64,000 nt of DNA from Helicoverpa zea (Eukaryota; Arthropoda; Insecta; Lepidoptera; Noctuidae): assembly GCF_022581195.2 (NCBI RefSeq), contig NC_061480.1, positions 3,038,001 through 3,102,000 of the forward strand, in the 5' to 3' direction. Shown piece after piece: positions 20,901 to 30,338 of the stretch (position 1 is its first letter; the number at the start of each line of letters is the position of its first letter). The notes beneath the pieces are model-generated. The model did not search any database, was not told the origin of the DNA, and saw only the letters and a program-made list of their open reading frames with translations. The position numbers and the translations under genes are program-made.

Positions 20901-23900
20901 ATGATCTGCCGAACGTTGTACAATATTCTAAATGCCTACTGTTTGCCGACGATCTTAAGCTTCATCTCCCCATTACGAATGTGAAGGACTGTGAAAGACT
21001 GCAGAGTGATATAGACAGAGTGGTTGCTTGGAGCAAAACTAACCTTCTGCAGTTTAACAGCTCTAAATGTGTGACTATAAGTTTTTCGCGCTCACACTCA
21101 CCCATCACACATACGTATACGGTAGATGGAGTACCAATGGATAGGGTGACGGAAGTTAGGGATTTGGGAGTTCGTTTCACCACCGGACTCACGTTTCGTG
21201 ATCATATAGTGAAGGTATGTAAAAAGGCATATAGAAATCTGGGGTTTGTTCTTAGGACGGTCAAAGGGTTCACAAATATTAGAGCTATAACGGCATTATA
21301 TAATGCTTTAGTAAGAAGCCAACTAGAATGCAATGCAGTTATCTGGGCTCCACATGAAACTAAGTATAGTCTCATGCTGGAGCGGGTGCAAAATAAATTT
21401 ATTAGGTTTAAATATATGAAGCAATACGGGGTTTACCCATTTTATCCGTTAATGTATCCAACTCTTTTTGTCTTGGGTATGGTCGGATATAATGAACTGA
21501 GGGTCAGAAGGCAACTTGCACTGGTGACTTATATCTTTAAGATAATAAGAGGAAAGATACATAATGCGGATATATTGCGAAGGATTAATCCAGTCGTTCC
21601 CGATAGGTATGTGGGTCGTCGTCGTCAGCCACGGTTGCTGGCGGAACCGCGTGCGCGAACTAACTTGCTTCGAGAAGCGCCGCTCACGAGAGCACTCCGC
21701 ACTCTCAACCTCATTGCGGGTGACATTGACATATTCTGTTGCTCTTTGGGTGAATTTACAAAAGCAGCTACCCACAGGATTTGTTATGGTAACTAACAAC
21801 AGTGAAATACTTATTTTTAAAGTATATTTATAAATTTTATGTTTGCTACAATATCGCATTGGGTGTAACCTGTAAAAATATTTGTATGTTTGGAGAGAGT
21901 AAATAAATAAATAAATATTTCGAACCTCTCGTTCATTCAAAGTTATCACGAGTTCCCTACAAAATCTCTTTATATTTCGAACTAAATCAATACATTTTTA
22001 TGCACTTGGTAATTCGAACGAAAAAAGCATTGCTATATAACAAAACGACGCGTTAATTCGAATTCTTAGTCGTCCAACACTCGAGAATTCAAAGTTGCAG
22101 AGAGAAAGAGGCGGAAAGATTGTAAGTTAGAGTCAGAGAGCAGTCTGAGTAGCAGCAATCTGTTTTGAAGCAGTATGACGGAGCTGTTTCAAAAGATTAA
22201 TTAATTCACATTATGAATACCTACACACAAATGTGTCTTTAAACTTTTGACATTGTTATAAAATAGCAGTTAACAAATAATAATTGATCAACACTTAATA
22301 ATTCGGAGTTTTATTTATTTTCTCTCACAAATTTCGAACCATTTAATATTTCAAAAACTCGATAATTCGTAATATTTTAAGAGTCCCTCAAGTTTCGAAT
22401 TAACGAGAGTCGACTGTATATAACTATGTACTGCTTTATATACTTCCTTCCTTATAAACTGCATTATATGCTCTCTTATGTACCCCTATGTAAGTAATAT
22501 GTGATATTATGAACCTAATTTTCGAGCTTTCTCATTCCAATCCGTCCTTCACGTCCGATCAAGATAACGGCTGTCTACAATATCATGAATTTCTAATTCA
22601 GGTTTTGAATCCTATAGCACAACTGGATACGACTTAGATTTTTTTCAAAAAATCGAGCTTGATTCTACAAAATTCAACTCTAGCACTTTTTAGCTTAGCT
22701 TTGAAACCCTGTAGCATTTACAAACATAGACAAAACTATACAACACATGTGTCTATTTTCCCTTTACCCAGGCGTGCGGAAAGAGGTGTCGCAACAACAA
22801 TCAGCTGCAGGAACACAAGAGAGCTCGCCACGGCTTGTACAGGATACACAAGTGTGCTTACTGCGAGTATAGTTCTGCTACTAAAGAGGCGTTAACGGTA
22901 AGACGTAATTAATTATTAATTCATTGACTGTCTAGCTTTTTCCTATTATGTTTGGGTCGGTTTCCAGGGTCAATCAAAATCAAAATTTGTTTATTCAAAC
23001 TTGGCTGCAAAATAGCACTTTTCGAACGTCAGAAATTTACAAAAGACAGCCCCCAAATCGCCCACCCTTCACCACTTCCTATGTGTTGTTGCTGGGAAAA
23101 AGAAGTGGCGCAACAAACTCCCCAGCAACACATGTCTCCCCAGAACCTTTCGACAAATTATTGTATTTACATTTGTATGCAGTATGTATTGCATTATACA
23201 ATATACAGCCACCACATGCTAGCTAGCACTCACCCTTATTTGCCCCCCTCAACCCAGTTACTCGTCCAACTGATACCCCTAGGTATGATTGGTTGTCACA
23301 TTTCCTGGATACCCGTAACGACTGCCAAAGATGTTCAAACGACAGCCGGGACCTACAGTTTAACGTGCCGAAACACTGTAAATGGTGTCCAAGATTTACT
23401 TAGGAAGTACATACAAACTTAGAAAAGTTGCATTGGTACTTGCCTGACCTGGAACACACACTCTTACTTGAGAGGTTGGTTCTTTACCCACTAGGCCACC
23501 ACGACTTCACGGCTTAAAAATCTAGACACACGGCAGTGTGTCCGCCAAGTTCGAGCAAAAAAAGCGACACACCGGCCGTGGGTTATATTACACGAACCAT
23601 TTCGGGCCAAATTCGACCCCCCTATAACTCAAAATCTATCTTATTTACACATTTCAAATTTCTAGTATCTGTTGAGACCCCCTCACTTATCTAAAATACA
23701 AAATTTCATTAATATATCTATTGTAGGTCTTGAGATATTGACGTCAGAAAATCGCTATTTTTACTATACACTCACTGACTGACTCACTGATTCACTGACT
23801 CACTCATCAAAAACCTAGACCACTTCCAATGGTCGTATTGACTTGAAATTTGGCATGGAGGTAGGTCTTTATGTCAAGGTAAAGGGAAAAATCTGAAAAT

Positions 23901-26443
23901 GGCCAAGTGTGAGTCGGTTTAAAAATAATGAAGGTGTAAAATACCCAGTGTAAATTTATACCCCTAAGGAACTAAAACGAACTAAATTTATCTATATTTA
24001 TATAATATATCTTCGAATGGTCGTACCGATCTGAAATTCGTTACAAAGGTTTGTATTTAGTCAAAGTAAAAATCTGAAAACGGCCAAGTGTGAGTCACTT
24101 TCGAAAATAACGAATGTGTAACTTTGATCCACGAACATAATATATGATAACATGTCATGTCAGTCAGTTGGTAAATCTAGTCCATTTAGTTAATCTAGTT
24201 CATTTCTTTGTAAGAAGCATAGTGCTTCAAAAATCTGAAAGATAGTATAAATGAGACATTTCCTTAACTAACTTAATCATAAGAAAAAAATAAAATAAAC
24301 AACCTTACAAAAATAAATGAAATCCCACCCAAAACAAAAATGTGAAAGGCTGCCAAGTTCGATAATATGGAAATCCTTCGCCTATAAAAGAAGTGAGATC
24401 TGAATAAGTACCAAGTTCCATACACATACCTCAGTTAAAAATAGTTACTTTTTAATAATGTTACTTGGCAAGTTTTAATAGAAAATTAAATACTTGATTC
24501 ATTGCGTTTAGTAGGTTTATAAGAAGGTGTGTGAAAACTTGCCAAGTAACATCATTAAAAAGTAACTATTTTTAACTGTGGTATGTGTATGGAACTTGGT
24601 ACTTATTCAGATCTCACTTCTTTTATAGGCGAAGGATTTCCATATTATCGAACTTGGCAGCCTTTCACATTTTTGTTTTGGGTGGGATATATTTTTTCTA
24701 AAAATCAGTTATTAAAAAAATGATTTAATTGATTAAATAAGTTAGTAACTAAGCCAGTTCATATAAAATTCATTACTGTCTAAGTTTTAGTTAGTACCTA
24801 CATAGGCCCTATTTTCTAACTAGCTGTTCCCATTTTAGACATACATTACTTAAAAATTGTCTAACCAAGGGGTATTGGGTTACCCGGGTAACTGGGTTGA
24901 GTTCAGGTAAGGCAGTCGCTCCTTGTGGCACACTGATCAGCTACTTCCGGTAAAGGCGGGTCTACGCTAGACGAACCGAGCACGAGCGAAGCACAAGCGG
25001 AGCCGTTCTCGGCTTGTCGTTCACGGCGTCAAGTGTGTGTCAACGCGACGTCAACGCAGCCGAGCACGAACGACATGCTCGCAGCGCGCTCTTTAGACGC
25101 TTGTAAGTTGGTCCACACTAGACGAATTGTGTTCGGCTCTCCTAGCGTAGACGCAGCTTAAGACTGGAAGCCGACCCCAACATAGTTGGGAAAAGGCTCG
25201 GGAGATGATGATCTAACGGTAATGATACCATACCCAGATCCACGAGCGGCGTCACACGGGCGAGCGGCCGTACGTGTGCGATCACTGCGGCGCCACCTTC
25301 CACCGCCGCTCCAACCTCGTGCAGCACATCGCTATACATCTGCCCGAGAAGAACTTCCAAGTAAGTGCCATCTAATAGAGAACAAAAATGCTGCAAGAAC
25401 GTCTTCCTCCTGCCGTGTTCCCAATTTTATATGGTGTCAGCGCAATATGTCATCCTCTTCCATTTTCCCCTGTCACTCGTCATATTGACACTCACTCCCT
25501 TCCTATTCAGGTCATCTTTCAGGCAATCCATCCATCTTTTCTTGGGACTTCCTCTTCCTCTCCATCCATCTACATTCATACTTAGCACACACTTTGTTGC
25601 ATGCGTATCATCCCTCCTCATTACATGCCCATACTAAAATGCTGCAAGAACAAAATATTTTTATAGGTCATAATACCAATTTTTTATTAAGGATATGGTC
25701 AGGTGACAATAATTTTAAAGGTCCAATAGTACAGTCAGCTTGAAAACTAGCTGAACAAGTCAAAATTTTAAAAATTATTTAAACACGGTTTCGTTGATAA
25801 TTTAACGGAGCACTTTTGAAAATGTTGATTTATCAGAATCAGCTACTTTTGACGCTGACCGTACATGATAAGGATCTTGTTTAAAAAAAATATGAAAACA
25901 ACATAAGTATTTCATTAAAGTTTCACCCATTTCCTGAGTGAATTACAACCCGCACTCAAATAAAAAGTAGCCTAGATATTCTGATGTATAAGGTATGGAA
26001 GTTGTATCAAAATCCGTTCAATGAGAAAAGCTACTTTTTGTCCACGTGCGGGAACTTGTTGTCTCGAGACGTGTGTGAACCCTCCCCATCTTTCCTTCGA
26101 CCTTCCCTTTCACGATGTTTTTCATAAAACCATCATGACGTACAAAGTCCTCTCTTTTTCTCCATGCTATACTATAGTTGTCTCTTAGTTCCTATTATTT
26201 TTAGTATTTCTTCTAAAACTTATACTAACAGCCAAACAGTGCGACATGTGCCCTAAAAGGCTCAAGTCGCGCAAGTTCCTGCAGATACATAAACACAATG
26301 CTCACACGGGCAAGAGGTACGGCTACCTCTGCGGCATATGCGAGCATCGCTTCGAGAAGCCGAACAAAGTGCGAGCGCACATGCGCAGGGTGCACGGCGT
26401 GGCTGATGAACAGCAAGGGCCGATTGCTAGGGTGCAGTTGTAG
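17931..26443 (+). CDS. ZAD-C2H2 zinc-finger protein, paralogue 2 (isoform ending at 26443)
   Basis: Same family and architecture as its neighbours. Seven exons: 17931-18143, 18501-18624, 19201-19391, 20237-20374, 22772-22897, 25238-25360, 26240-26443; 372 residues, all junctions GT/AG and in phase. A second ATG ten codons in (17958) is also possible; ZAD begins at YCRTC and ends around ICAQC. A Lys-rich stretch follows (GKPKKKYTTRLQKSLSKPKI), then six fingers beginning CGTC, CEAC, CAYC, CDHC, CDMC and CGIC. Exons 5-7 align one to one with exons of paralogue 1 (LPEKNFQ/C versus LPEKNVQ/C at the last junction). The introns are swollen by transposons. Other terminal exons at 29432 and 30212 can replace the last one. 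Confidence 0.9.
18655..18830 (-). mobile_element. Poly-T and fragment of the AACTTGGCTGC repeat family
   Basis: AGGAAGTGGTGAAGGGCAGG through GCAGCCAAGTTTGAATAAAT is a reverse copy of the repeat seen in full at 22976-23135 and 43615-43755. Two T-rich tracts flank it. It lies in ZAD gene 2 intron 2. Confidence 0.7.
19480..19695 (-). mobile_element. Dispersed repeat ending in GCCGCGGGCGGAAGCTAG
   Basis: Reverse copy of the 6112-6325 family, with GTCTGTCTGTTACGCTTTCA and AACTTTACGCGGGCGAAGCC. Other copies lie at 36005-36185 and 48650-48870. It lies in ZAD gene 2 intron 3. Confidence 0.75.
20376..20513 (-). mobile_element. RTE 3' fragment abutting a splice donor
   Basis: The reverse complement is almost identical to 3904-4030, including GGACGTCCTCAGGCACGG and GCCTATGTCCAGCAGTGGAC. 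It is cut at both ends and lacks the (TGA)n tail. Its edge lies within a few bases of the donor of ZAD gene 2 exon 4 (exon end 20374), so intron sequence from about +5 onward is element-derived. Confidence 0.85.
20646..22416. mobile_element. Tigger/pogo-like TIR element, split by a retrotransposon
   Basis: The left end CAGTCGACTCTTGTTAATTC is repeated in reverse at the right end (CAGTCGACTCTCGTTAATTC), with TA on both sides (20644-20645, 22417-22418). TA duplication and a CAG start fit Tc1/mariner-pogo elements. The right half is rich in short TTCGAA-type motifs and has no transposase, so it is non-autonomous. A non-LTR element sits inside its left part. Confidence 0.82.
20669..21918 (+). mobile_element. 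Non-LTR retrotransposon, 5'-truncated, nested in a MITE
   Basis: An uninterrupted frame from about 20669 to TAA 21796 encodes the second half of a reverse transcriptase and its C-terminal region: FDFKKAFDLVDNDVL, GVSQGTNLGPLEFLLMVNDL, then LLFADDLKL with the catalytic FADD. The endonuclease and the N-terminal RT motifs are missing. A 3' UTR and an (AATA)n tail follow (about 21893-21918). TTCAAACCT before and TTCGAACCT after the element are probably a diverged target duplication. Jockey/I-like; clade not certain. The open frame suggests a recent insertion. Confidence 0.85.
22976..23135 (+). mobile_element. Dispersed repeat (TTTATTCAAACTTGGCTGC family)
   Basis: Starts ATTTGTTTATTCAAACTTGG and includes CACCCTTCACCACTTCCTAT and AGTGGCGCAACAAACTCC. 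Copies lie at 43615-43755 and 37665-37755 (reverse) and 56630-56740 (same sense). Non-coding, directly after ZAD gene 2 exon 5. Confidence 0.8.
23225..23515 (-). mobile_element. tRNA-derived SINE with its 5' head preserved
   Basis: Reading the minus strand from 23515: GTGGTGGCCTAGTGGGTAAA (an A box), then GAACCAACCTCTCAAGTAAG and GTGTTCCAGGTCAGGCAAGT (a degenerate B-box region), then the same body as 44405-44745. The intact A-box region shows the family is tRNA-derived and normally transcribed by RNA polymerase III. Confidence 0.82.
23520..24120. repeat. Dispersed repeat with GGCCAAGTGTGAGTCGG and (CACTGACT)n
   Basis: Two related segments (about 23750-23925 and 24005-24105) share AATGGTCGTA, TTGAAAT and ATGGCCAAGTGTGAGTCGG. 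A CACTGACTGACTCACTGA tract sits at 23770-23810. A further relative occurs near 53530 (AAATGCGAGTCGG). Origin unclear, no coding frame. Confidence 0.55.
24322..24688. repeat. Large near-perfect inverted repeat (155-bp arms, 57-bp loop)
   Basis: Arms 24322-24476 and 24534-24688 are reverse complements with about two mismatches by eye; the outer edge is ATCCCACCCAAAACAAAAAT and the inner edge AAAACTTGCC. The loop is AT-rich. It looks like a foldback-type MITE. In the ZAD gene 2 pre-mRNA it would form a long double-stranded stem. Confidence 0.93.
24860..25215 (+). mobile_element. SINE 3' portion, split by a MITE
   Basis: GTCTAACCAAGGGGTATTGG to CTACTTCCGG (about 24860-24950) continues after the MITE as GACTGGAAGCCGACCCCAAC to GAGATGATGATC (25162-25215). 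It is the 44405-44745 family. Its tail ends about 22 bp before the acceptor of ZAD gene 2 exon 6. Confidence 0.85.
24954..25158. mobile_element. PIF/Harbinger-like MITE inserted in a SINE
   Basis: The ends AGGCGGGTCTACGCTAGACG and CCTAGCGTAGACGCAGCT are imperfect inverted repeats, and TAA (24951-24953, 25159-25161) flanks both sides. It interrupts the SINE exactly inside CCGGTTAGACTGG, so it is the younger element. GC-rich (GAGCACGAACGACATGCTCG) and non-coding. Confidence 0.85.
25385..25645 (-). mobile_element. RTE-type retrotransposon 3' fragment
   Basis: The minus strand encodes a partly intact C-terminal RTE segment: MRRDDTHATK, GRGSPKKRWMDCLKDD and MTSDRGKWKRMTYCAD. Same family as 13085-13402 and about 1877-1985. 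It lies directly after ZAD gene 2 exon 6. Confidence 0.75.
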
Positions 26444-26800
26444 GACCCCCTTGGTTTTAGCTTGGTTTTAGCCCCCTAAGTTTAGGAAGGGGGTCTAAAG
26501 GTAACGTTGTGTTCAGTTTCATAAGGGGGTCATCTAGACCTTCCTAAGTTTAGTCAGCTACTAGACCCCCTTAAATTTGGTTAGGGGGTCTAAAAAGAAC
26601 ATTGAGTTAGTCGGTTTCAGAGAGGGTCTTCTACACCCCCCTAAGTTAGTTAGGGGGTCTAGAGATATTGAGTTCAGTTTCTTAAGGAGTTTCCTGGACC
26701 CCCTTAGTTTACTTAGGGCGTCTAAAGGGAACATTGAGTTAGTGTTCTAGACTCCCTTATGAAACTAGGGATATTTTAGGGGTCTAGGGATATTGAGTCA
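26444..26800 (+). promoter_or_regulatory. Hairpin array in the 3' UTR of ZAD gene 2
   Basis: Directly after the TAG at 26443 comes a series of C-rich/G-rich inverted repeats. The best is 26562-26592 (TAGACCCCCTTAA pairing with TTAGGGGGTCTA). Others lie at 26468-26498, 26631-26662, about 26695-26723 and 26747-26787. They are separated by a conserved spacer of the form GAACATTGAGTTAG or GATATTGAGTTCAG, giving a unit of about 70 bp. Each would fold as a stem-loop in the mRNA. Confidence 0.8.
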
Positions 26801-27422
26801 GGTTTATAATGATTTCGTAAGTGTTAGGATATTACATAGCATTCAAGGTTAGTTAAAAGTAAATGGTATAAAAAGTGCTTCGACTTCATGTATTTAATTT
26901 ATAGTAAGCTGTATAAATATATTTCAATTATTGTACATACAATTAAATCTTCCTGATAACATTTTGATAAAAAAACTTTTATTATTTTGGGGTCCGAAGG
27001 GATCTCCTTATGTCCATTGATATTATGTACATTGCTGTGAAAAAACCGACTTCCCTAATATACTTGGTTAAAAAGTCTGTTAAACAATCTTCCATGTTTA
27101 TTTCCAATTGACCCCCAAGATTGGGGGTCATATTTTGCCATATTGTATCTTTAATAGTATTTTATTGAAATTATTAGATTTAGAAATTAAAATTAAACTA
27201 TACAGATCTCGTAAAAAGTATTATTATTATGTACAAGAAGTCTAATCATATTTTCATGTGTGATTAGTTTTTCAAATATTAGAAGGTATTTTATTTAATT
27301 TTTTTTTTTTTCTGAACAAATGTTGATGGATCCGCAAAATATATTAAGTATATCTGTGATTTACGCTATCAGTATAGAGATTAGAAAAATACAACTTTCC
27401 TAGTATTTATGTCAAAAGAGTT

Positions 27423-27568
27423 ACCGTCTTACCACAAAAACTTTTTAACGTCAGTTTAAGACTTGTCTAAAAAAATGTCAAATTATGACGTTGACATATG
27501 GTTCATTTTGCAGTCAAAATTTTTTTAGACAAGTGTAAAACAGGGATTAAAGTTTTTGTAGTAAGGCC
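27423..27568. mobile_element. ~146-bp MITE, copy 2 of 3
   Basis: Reverse orientation to 7307-7452: begins CCGTCTTACCACAAAAACTT and ends AAAGTTTTTGTAGTAAGGCC. Confidence 0.82.
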
Positions 27569-28314
27569 ATTAATATTTAAAATCCAACTTTAATGAATCA
27601 AACCATAGTTAGAACACCCCGTATTCATCTATAAAATCTATTCATCAGTTTAAGAGCTACGGCGCCACAGACAGACATAGCGATGAAACTTATAAAATAC
27701 CTCTTTTTGCGTGGGAGGTTAACAATAGGTACACTTTAGGCACCATACAATCGGCCCTTTGCTTCTCAACGTGGATATTAAAAGGTAAGGTTTAGGCACT
27801 ATATTATATTGTTTGACTTTTATTATTATTGAAAATAATATTAAATATTTTGTGAGCACTAGTGGTTGACATAGATAGGTATAGATATTTTGGTATATGT
27901 TTAAAATTTTAATTAAGAAAGTTAACTTAAAGATAGAATCGTCTGGTTATGCTGCCGCCTTCTACATTATATATTATTCGTTTGCAAGATCGCATGTTTA
28001 AATAACTAGTCGTTTCCCGCGTCCTGAATGAAAAAATGTATAACGTAATATAATGAAACTTGAAACAGTGTATTTTTATGTAAAAAGAATTTCAAATTGC
28101 CCTATTTTTAATATTAAGTAACTTTTTTATATCTGATATTTTGATTTTGTTATATTTTTTCTTATTTTGTCAACTACTAGTGACACAGTTTTTTTTTTTG
28201 CAATAAAGTCAAGTTTTTCACTATTTATGTCAAACACTAGTGCCTCAACCTTACTTTGTTCTCATAATCATTGTTAACTTGTTCGTACTTTTATACAAAT
28301 ATATACTTCTCGTC

Positions 28315-28805
28315 AAATGTCTTTGCCGCTGTGAAGTGAGGTGCCCGCCTCGCGCATTCAAATGTTTTGTTCATACATTTTGACTTTTGCGCAATCACTA
28401 TACTACGCGCGGCGAATTAATGTAAAGTAAAATAAAGTATAATAAGGCCCTTGAATGCAATGAAATGCACCTGGCTGAATGACATGACCTTCGCCTAACA
28501 GTTCTATTCTATTCTTGTTTCTGGCAATCAATGCCGTCGATGTCGATGTCGACGATTCTGCCACTGACAAGTGATATGAGAAGCAAGTAGGTACAATAAC
28601 AATTTTTAAAAAACTGGAAGGAAAAAACTTTGCACTTATTGTAGAACTTGTTGCGTTAGTATGACGGCACTGAAACAAACACATAAATGAACTTGATATA
28701 TGGCATTTTATAGCAGTTTCGCATCACTATTACAACTGTCAGTTGAAACGTCATAGGGATCATCATTCGCCGCGCGTAGTATTGTAGCTAAATTCCGAGC
28801 GGCAA
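28315..28805. mobile_element. Putative TIR element
   Basis: CTATACTACGCGCGGCGAAT near 28400 is mirrored by ATTCGCCGCGCGTAGTATTG near 28767, and GTCTTTGCCGCT near 28318 by GAGCGGCAAAGTC near 28798. The spacing fits one element of about 490 bp with long imperfect inverted ends. No clear target duplication or transposase. Confidence 0.6.
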
Positions 28806-28914
28806 AGTCAATTTATGGGAGCTGTAGAACCTCTAAATGTAATGTACGGGTTTTTTTACCCTATACTCTGCTATTCTTTTCTGCAGAAATGACTACATCA
28901 TCTACCCATACTTT

Positions 28915-29095
28915 GCTCATGTATGTTTGGGTTGGCTTCCAGTCTAACCGAATGCAGCTCAGGTTCCTTAGGTAACTGAGTTGACGAGGTCTGATAGGCA
29001 GTCGTCTGTGGCACACTGGTACTCAGCTGCATCTTATTAGACTGGGAATCGATCCCAACATATGTAGTTGGGAAAAGGCTCGGCGGATGACTCGG
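28915..29095 (+). mobile_element. SINE fragment
   Basis: GGTTGGCTTCCAGTCTAACC opens a reverse piece, then GAGGTCTGATAGGCAGTCGT and AGTTGGGAAAAGGCTCGG follow in forward sense. It is a composite or rearranged copy of the 44405-44745 family. Confidence 0.65.
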
Positions 29096-29431
29096 TAAAT
29101 TTGTGAAAGTATTTTGGAAATCAGTTCAGTAGTTTCGGAGTCTTTAGGATACAAAAAACACAAACAACATTTTTTCTTTTACTGATTTCTAACACTTCCC
29201 ACCACACCCCGCCTCTGACCATGGATGCTGTAAAGGATCCGAAACGTCGGGATAAAATAATATTCATATAACCGCGATAAAATCCTTAAAAGTAGTTTTA
29301 TTTAAATGTTTCCTCTTAGTGTAAATAAATAATGACTACCTCTTCTTAATCACGTATTATAGTTCTGCCCTTATTTGCTTATGTTAATAAAATAAATAAA
29401 ATATATTAACTCCAAATTTTTCACCCCCCAG

Positions 29432-29677
29432 TGCGGCATCTGCAAGAAATGGGAGAAGTCTCAGAAGCGGCTGAACATCCACAAGTACAAAGTCCACAAG
29501 GAACACAAGTACAGGTACTTATGTCCCGTCTGTCAGGAGACGTTCGCGCGCCCGGGGAACGCGAGGCTCCATCTGGCCAGGAGTCACGGCGTCGGCAGGG
29601 ACCATCAGGGCGTTATTGAGAGATATCAGGTATTTTACGACGGTATTTTTCAAGTTTTAGGGGCGGAAAAAGAATGA
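29432..29677 (+). CDS. Alternative terminal exon B of ZAD gene 2 (two C2H2 fingers)
   Basis: After the acceptor CACCCCCCAG the exon opens at TGC in phase 0, exactly as exon 26240-26443 does, so either can follow exon 25238-25360. It encodes two fingers beginning CGIC (..HKYKVH) and CPVC (..HLARSH), then GVGRDHQGVIERYQ, which resembles GVADEQQGPIARVQ of exon A. Read through, it ends at TGA 29677 after a short unconserved tail. An internal donor at 29514 (TACAG/GTACTT) would cut off the second finger and join 30212 in phase. It is either a duplicated alternative exon or the relic of another paralogue; the phase match favours the first. Confidence 0.72.
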   Translation, partial: CGICKKWEKSQKRLNIHKYKVHKEHKYRYLCPVCQETFARPGNARLHLARSHGVGRDHQGVIERYQVFYDGIFQVLGAEKE

Positions 29678-29929
29678 TGGAGTAACAAATTTTGTTGAAT
29701 AACATTGATGACTAAATATATCGTTCATCTACTGTTGGTTTCATCCGCGTCTTCCATCAAATGACACTGGTTTCGCCCGCGTCTGTGGAAACTACTCAGT
29801 GAATTCGGATAAATTTTACTTCCACATGAAATGGTTTATGTAAAACTGAAAGATTTTTTGAAATCGATCCAGTTGATCCCGAGATTAGGGCGTTCAAGCA
29901 ATTTCTTCAGCTTTACAATATTATAATCT

Positions 29930-30075
29930 GCCTAGCCTTTTTCCAACTACATTGGGGTCGGCTTCCAGTCTAACCGGATGCAGCTGAGTACCAGTGTGCC
30001 ACAAGGAGCGACTGCCTATCTGATCTCCTCAACCCAGTTACCCGGGCAACCCAATACCCCTGAAAACACGGAAGA
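29930..30075 (-). mobile_element. SINE fragment between alternative exons
   Basis: Reverse copy: CATTGGGGTCGGCTTCCAGT, GCAGCTGAGTACCAGTGTGC, CAACCCAGTTACCCGGGCAA. Same family as 44405-44745. Confidence 0.8.
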
Positions 30076-30211
30076 ACTCGTCATGACATGATAGTCACCC
30101 ATCCAAAGACTGGCTGCGCCTAAACGTTGCTTAACCTTATGATCGTTCTATCCTTTACATAGACATATTAGCATAGACATAATAATAATGATACATTCTC
30201 TATTGCCACAG

Positions 30212-30338
30212 GTACATGTGCCCCCAGTGTCCGAAGATCTACAAATGTCCTGACCACGTGCGGCGTCACCTCGTCAACTTCCACAACATCGCGCGGTCAG
30301 ATCAGGGTCCCATAGAGAAGTTCGTGGTAGATAGCTAG
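30212..30338 (+). CDS. Alternative terminal exon C of ZAD gene 2 (one C2H2 finger)
   Basis: After the acceptor TTGCCACAG the exon needs two carried-in bases (phase 2), which the internal donor at 29514 supplies. The join restores a TAC codon at the start of a finger beginning CPQC and ending HLVNFH. It then reads NIARSDQGPIEKFVVDS and stops at TAG 30338. NIARSDQGPIEKF parallels exon A (GVADEQQGPIARV) and exon B (GVGRDHQGVIERY), so the three ends are homologous. A poly(A) signal AATAAA lies at 30758-30763. Confidence 0.72.

Larger units (their letters stand above)
26801..29431 (+). other. Stretch between the alternative terminal exons of ZAD gene 2
   Basis: No exon was seen. It holds a MITE (27423-27568), an inverted-repeat element (about 28315-28805), a SINE (about 28915-29095) and AT-rich DNA. 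For isoforms using the exons at 29432 or 30212 this is intron; for the 26443 isoform it is 3' UTR or intergenic. Confidence 0.55.

Noticed and set aside
21449..21949. 166-codon minus-strand frame over the retrotransposon
   Set aside because: Overlaps the reverse-transcriptase frame on the plus strand, which has the FADD motif.
22948..23422. Two plus-strand frames of 92 and 156 codons
   Set aside because: They cover known repeat families (AACTTGGCTGC repeat and SINE) and have no protein-like pattern or splice partners.
25427..25621. Separate small protein gene on the minus strand
   Set aside because: Residues match the C-terminus of RTE reverse transcriptases found elsewhere in the window.
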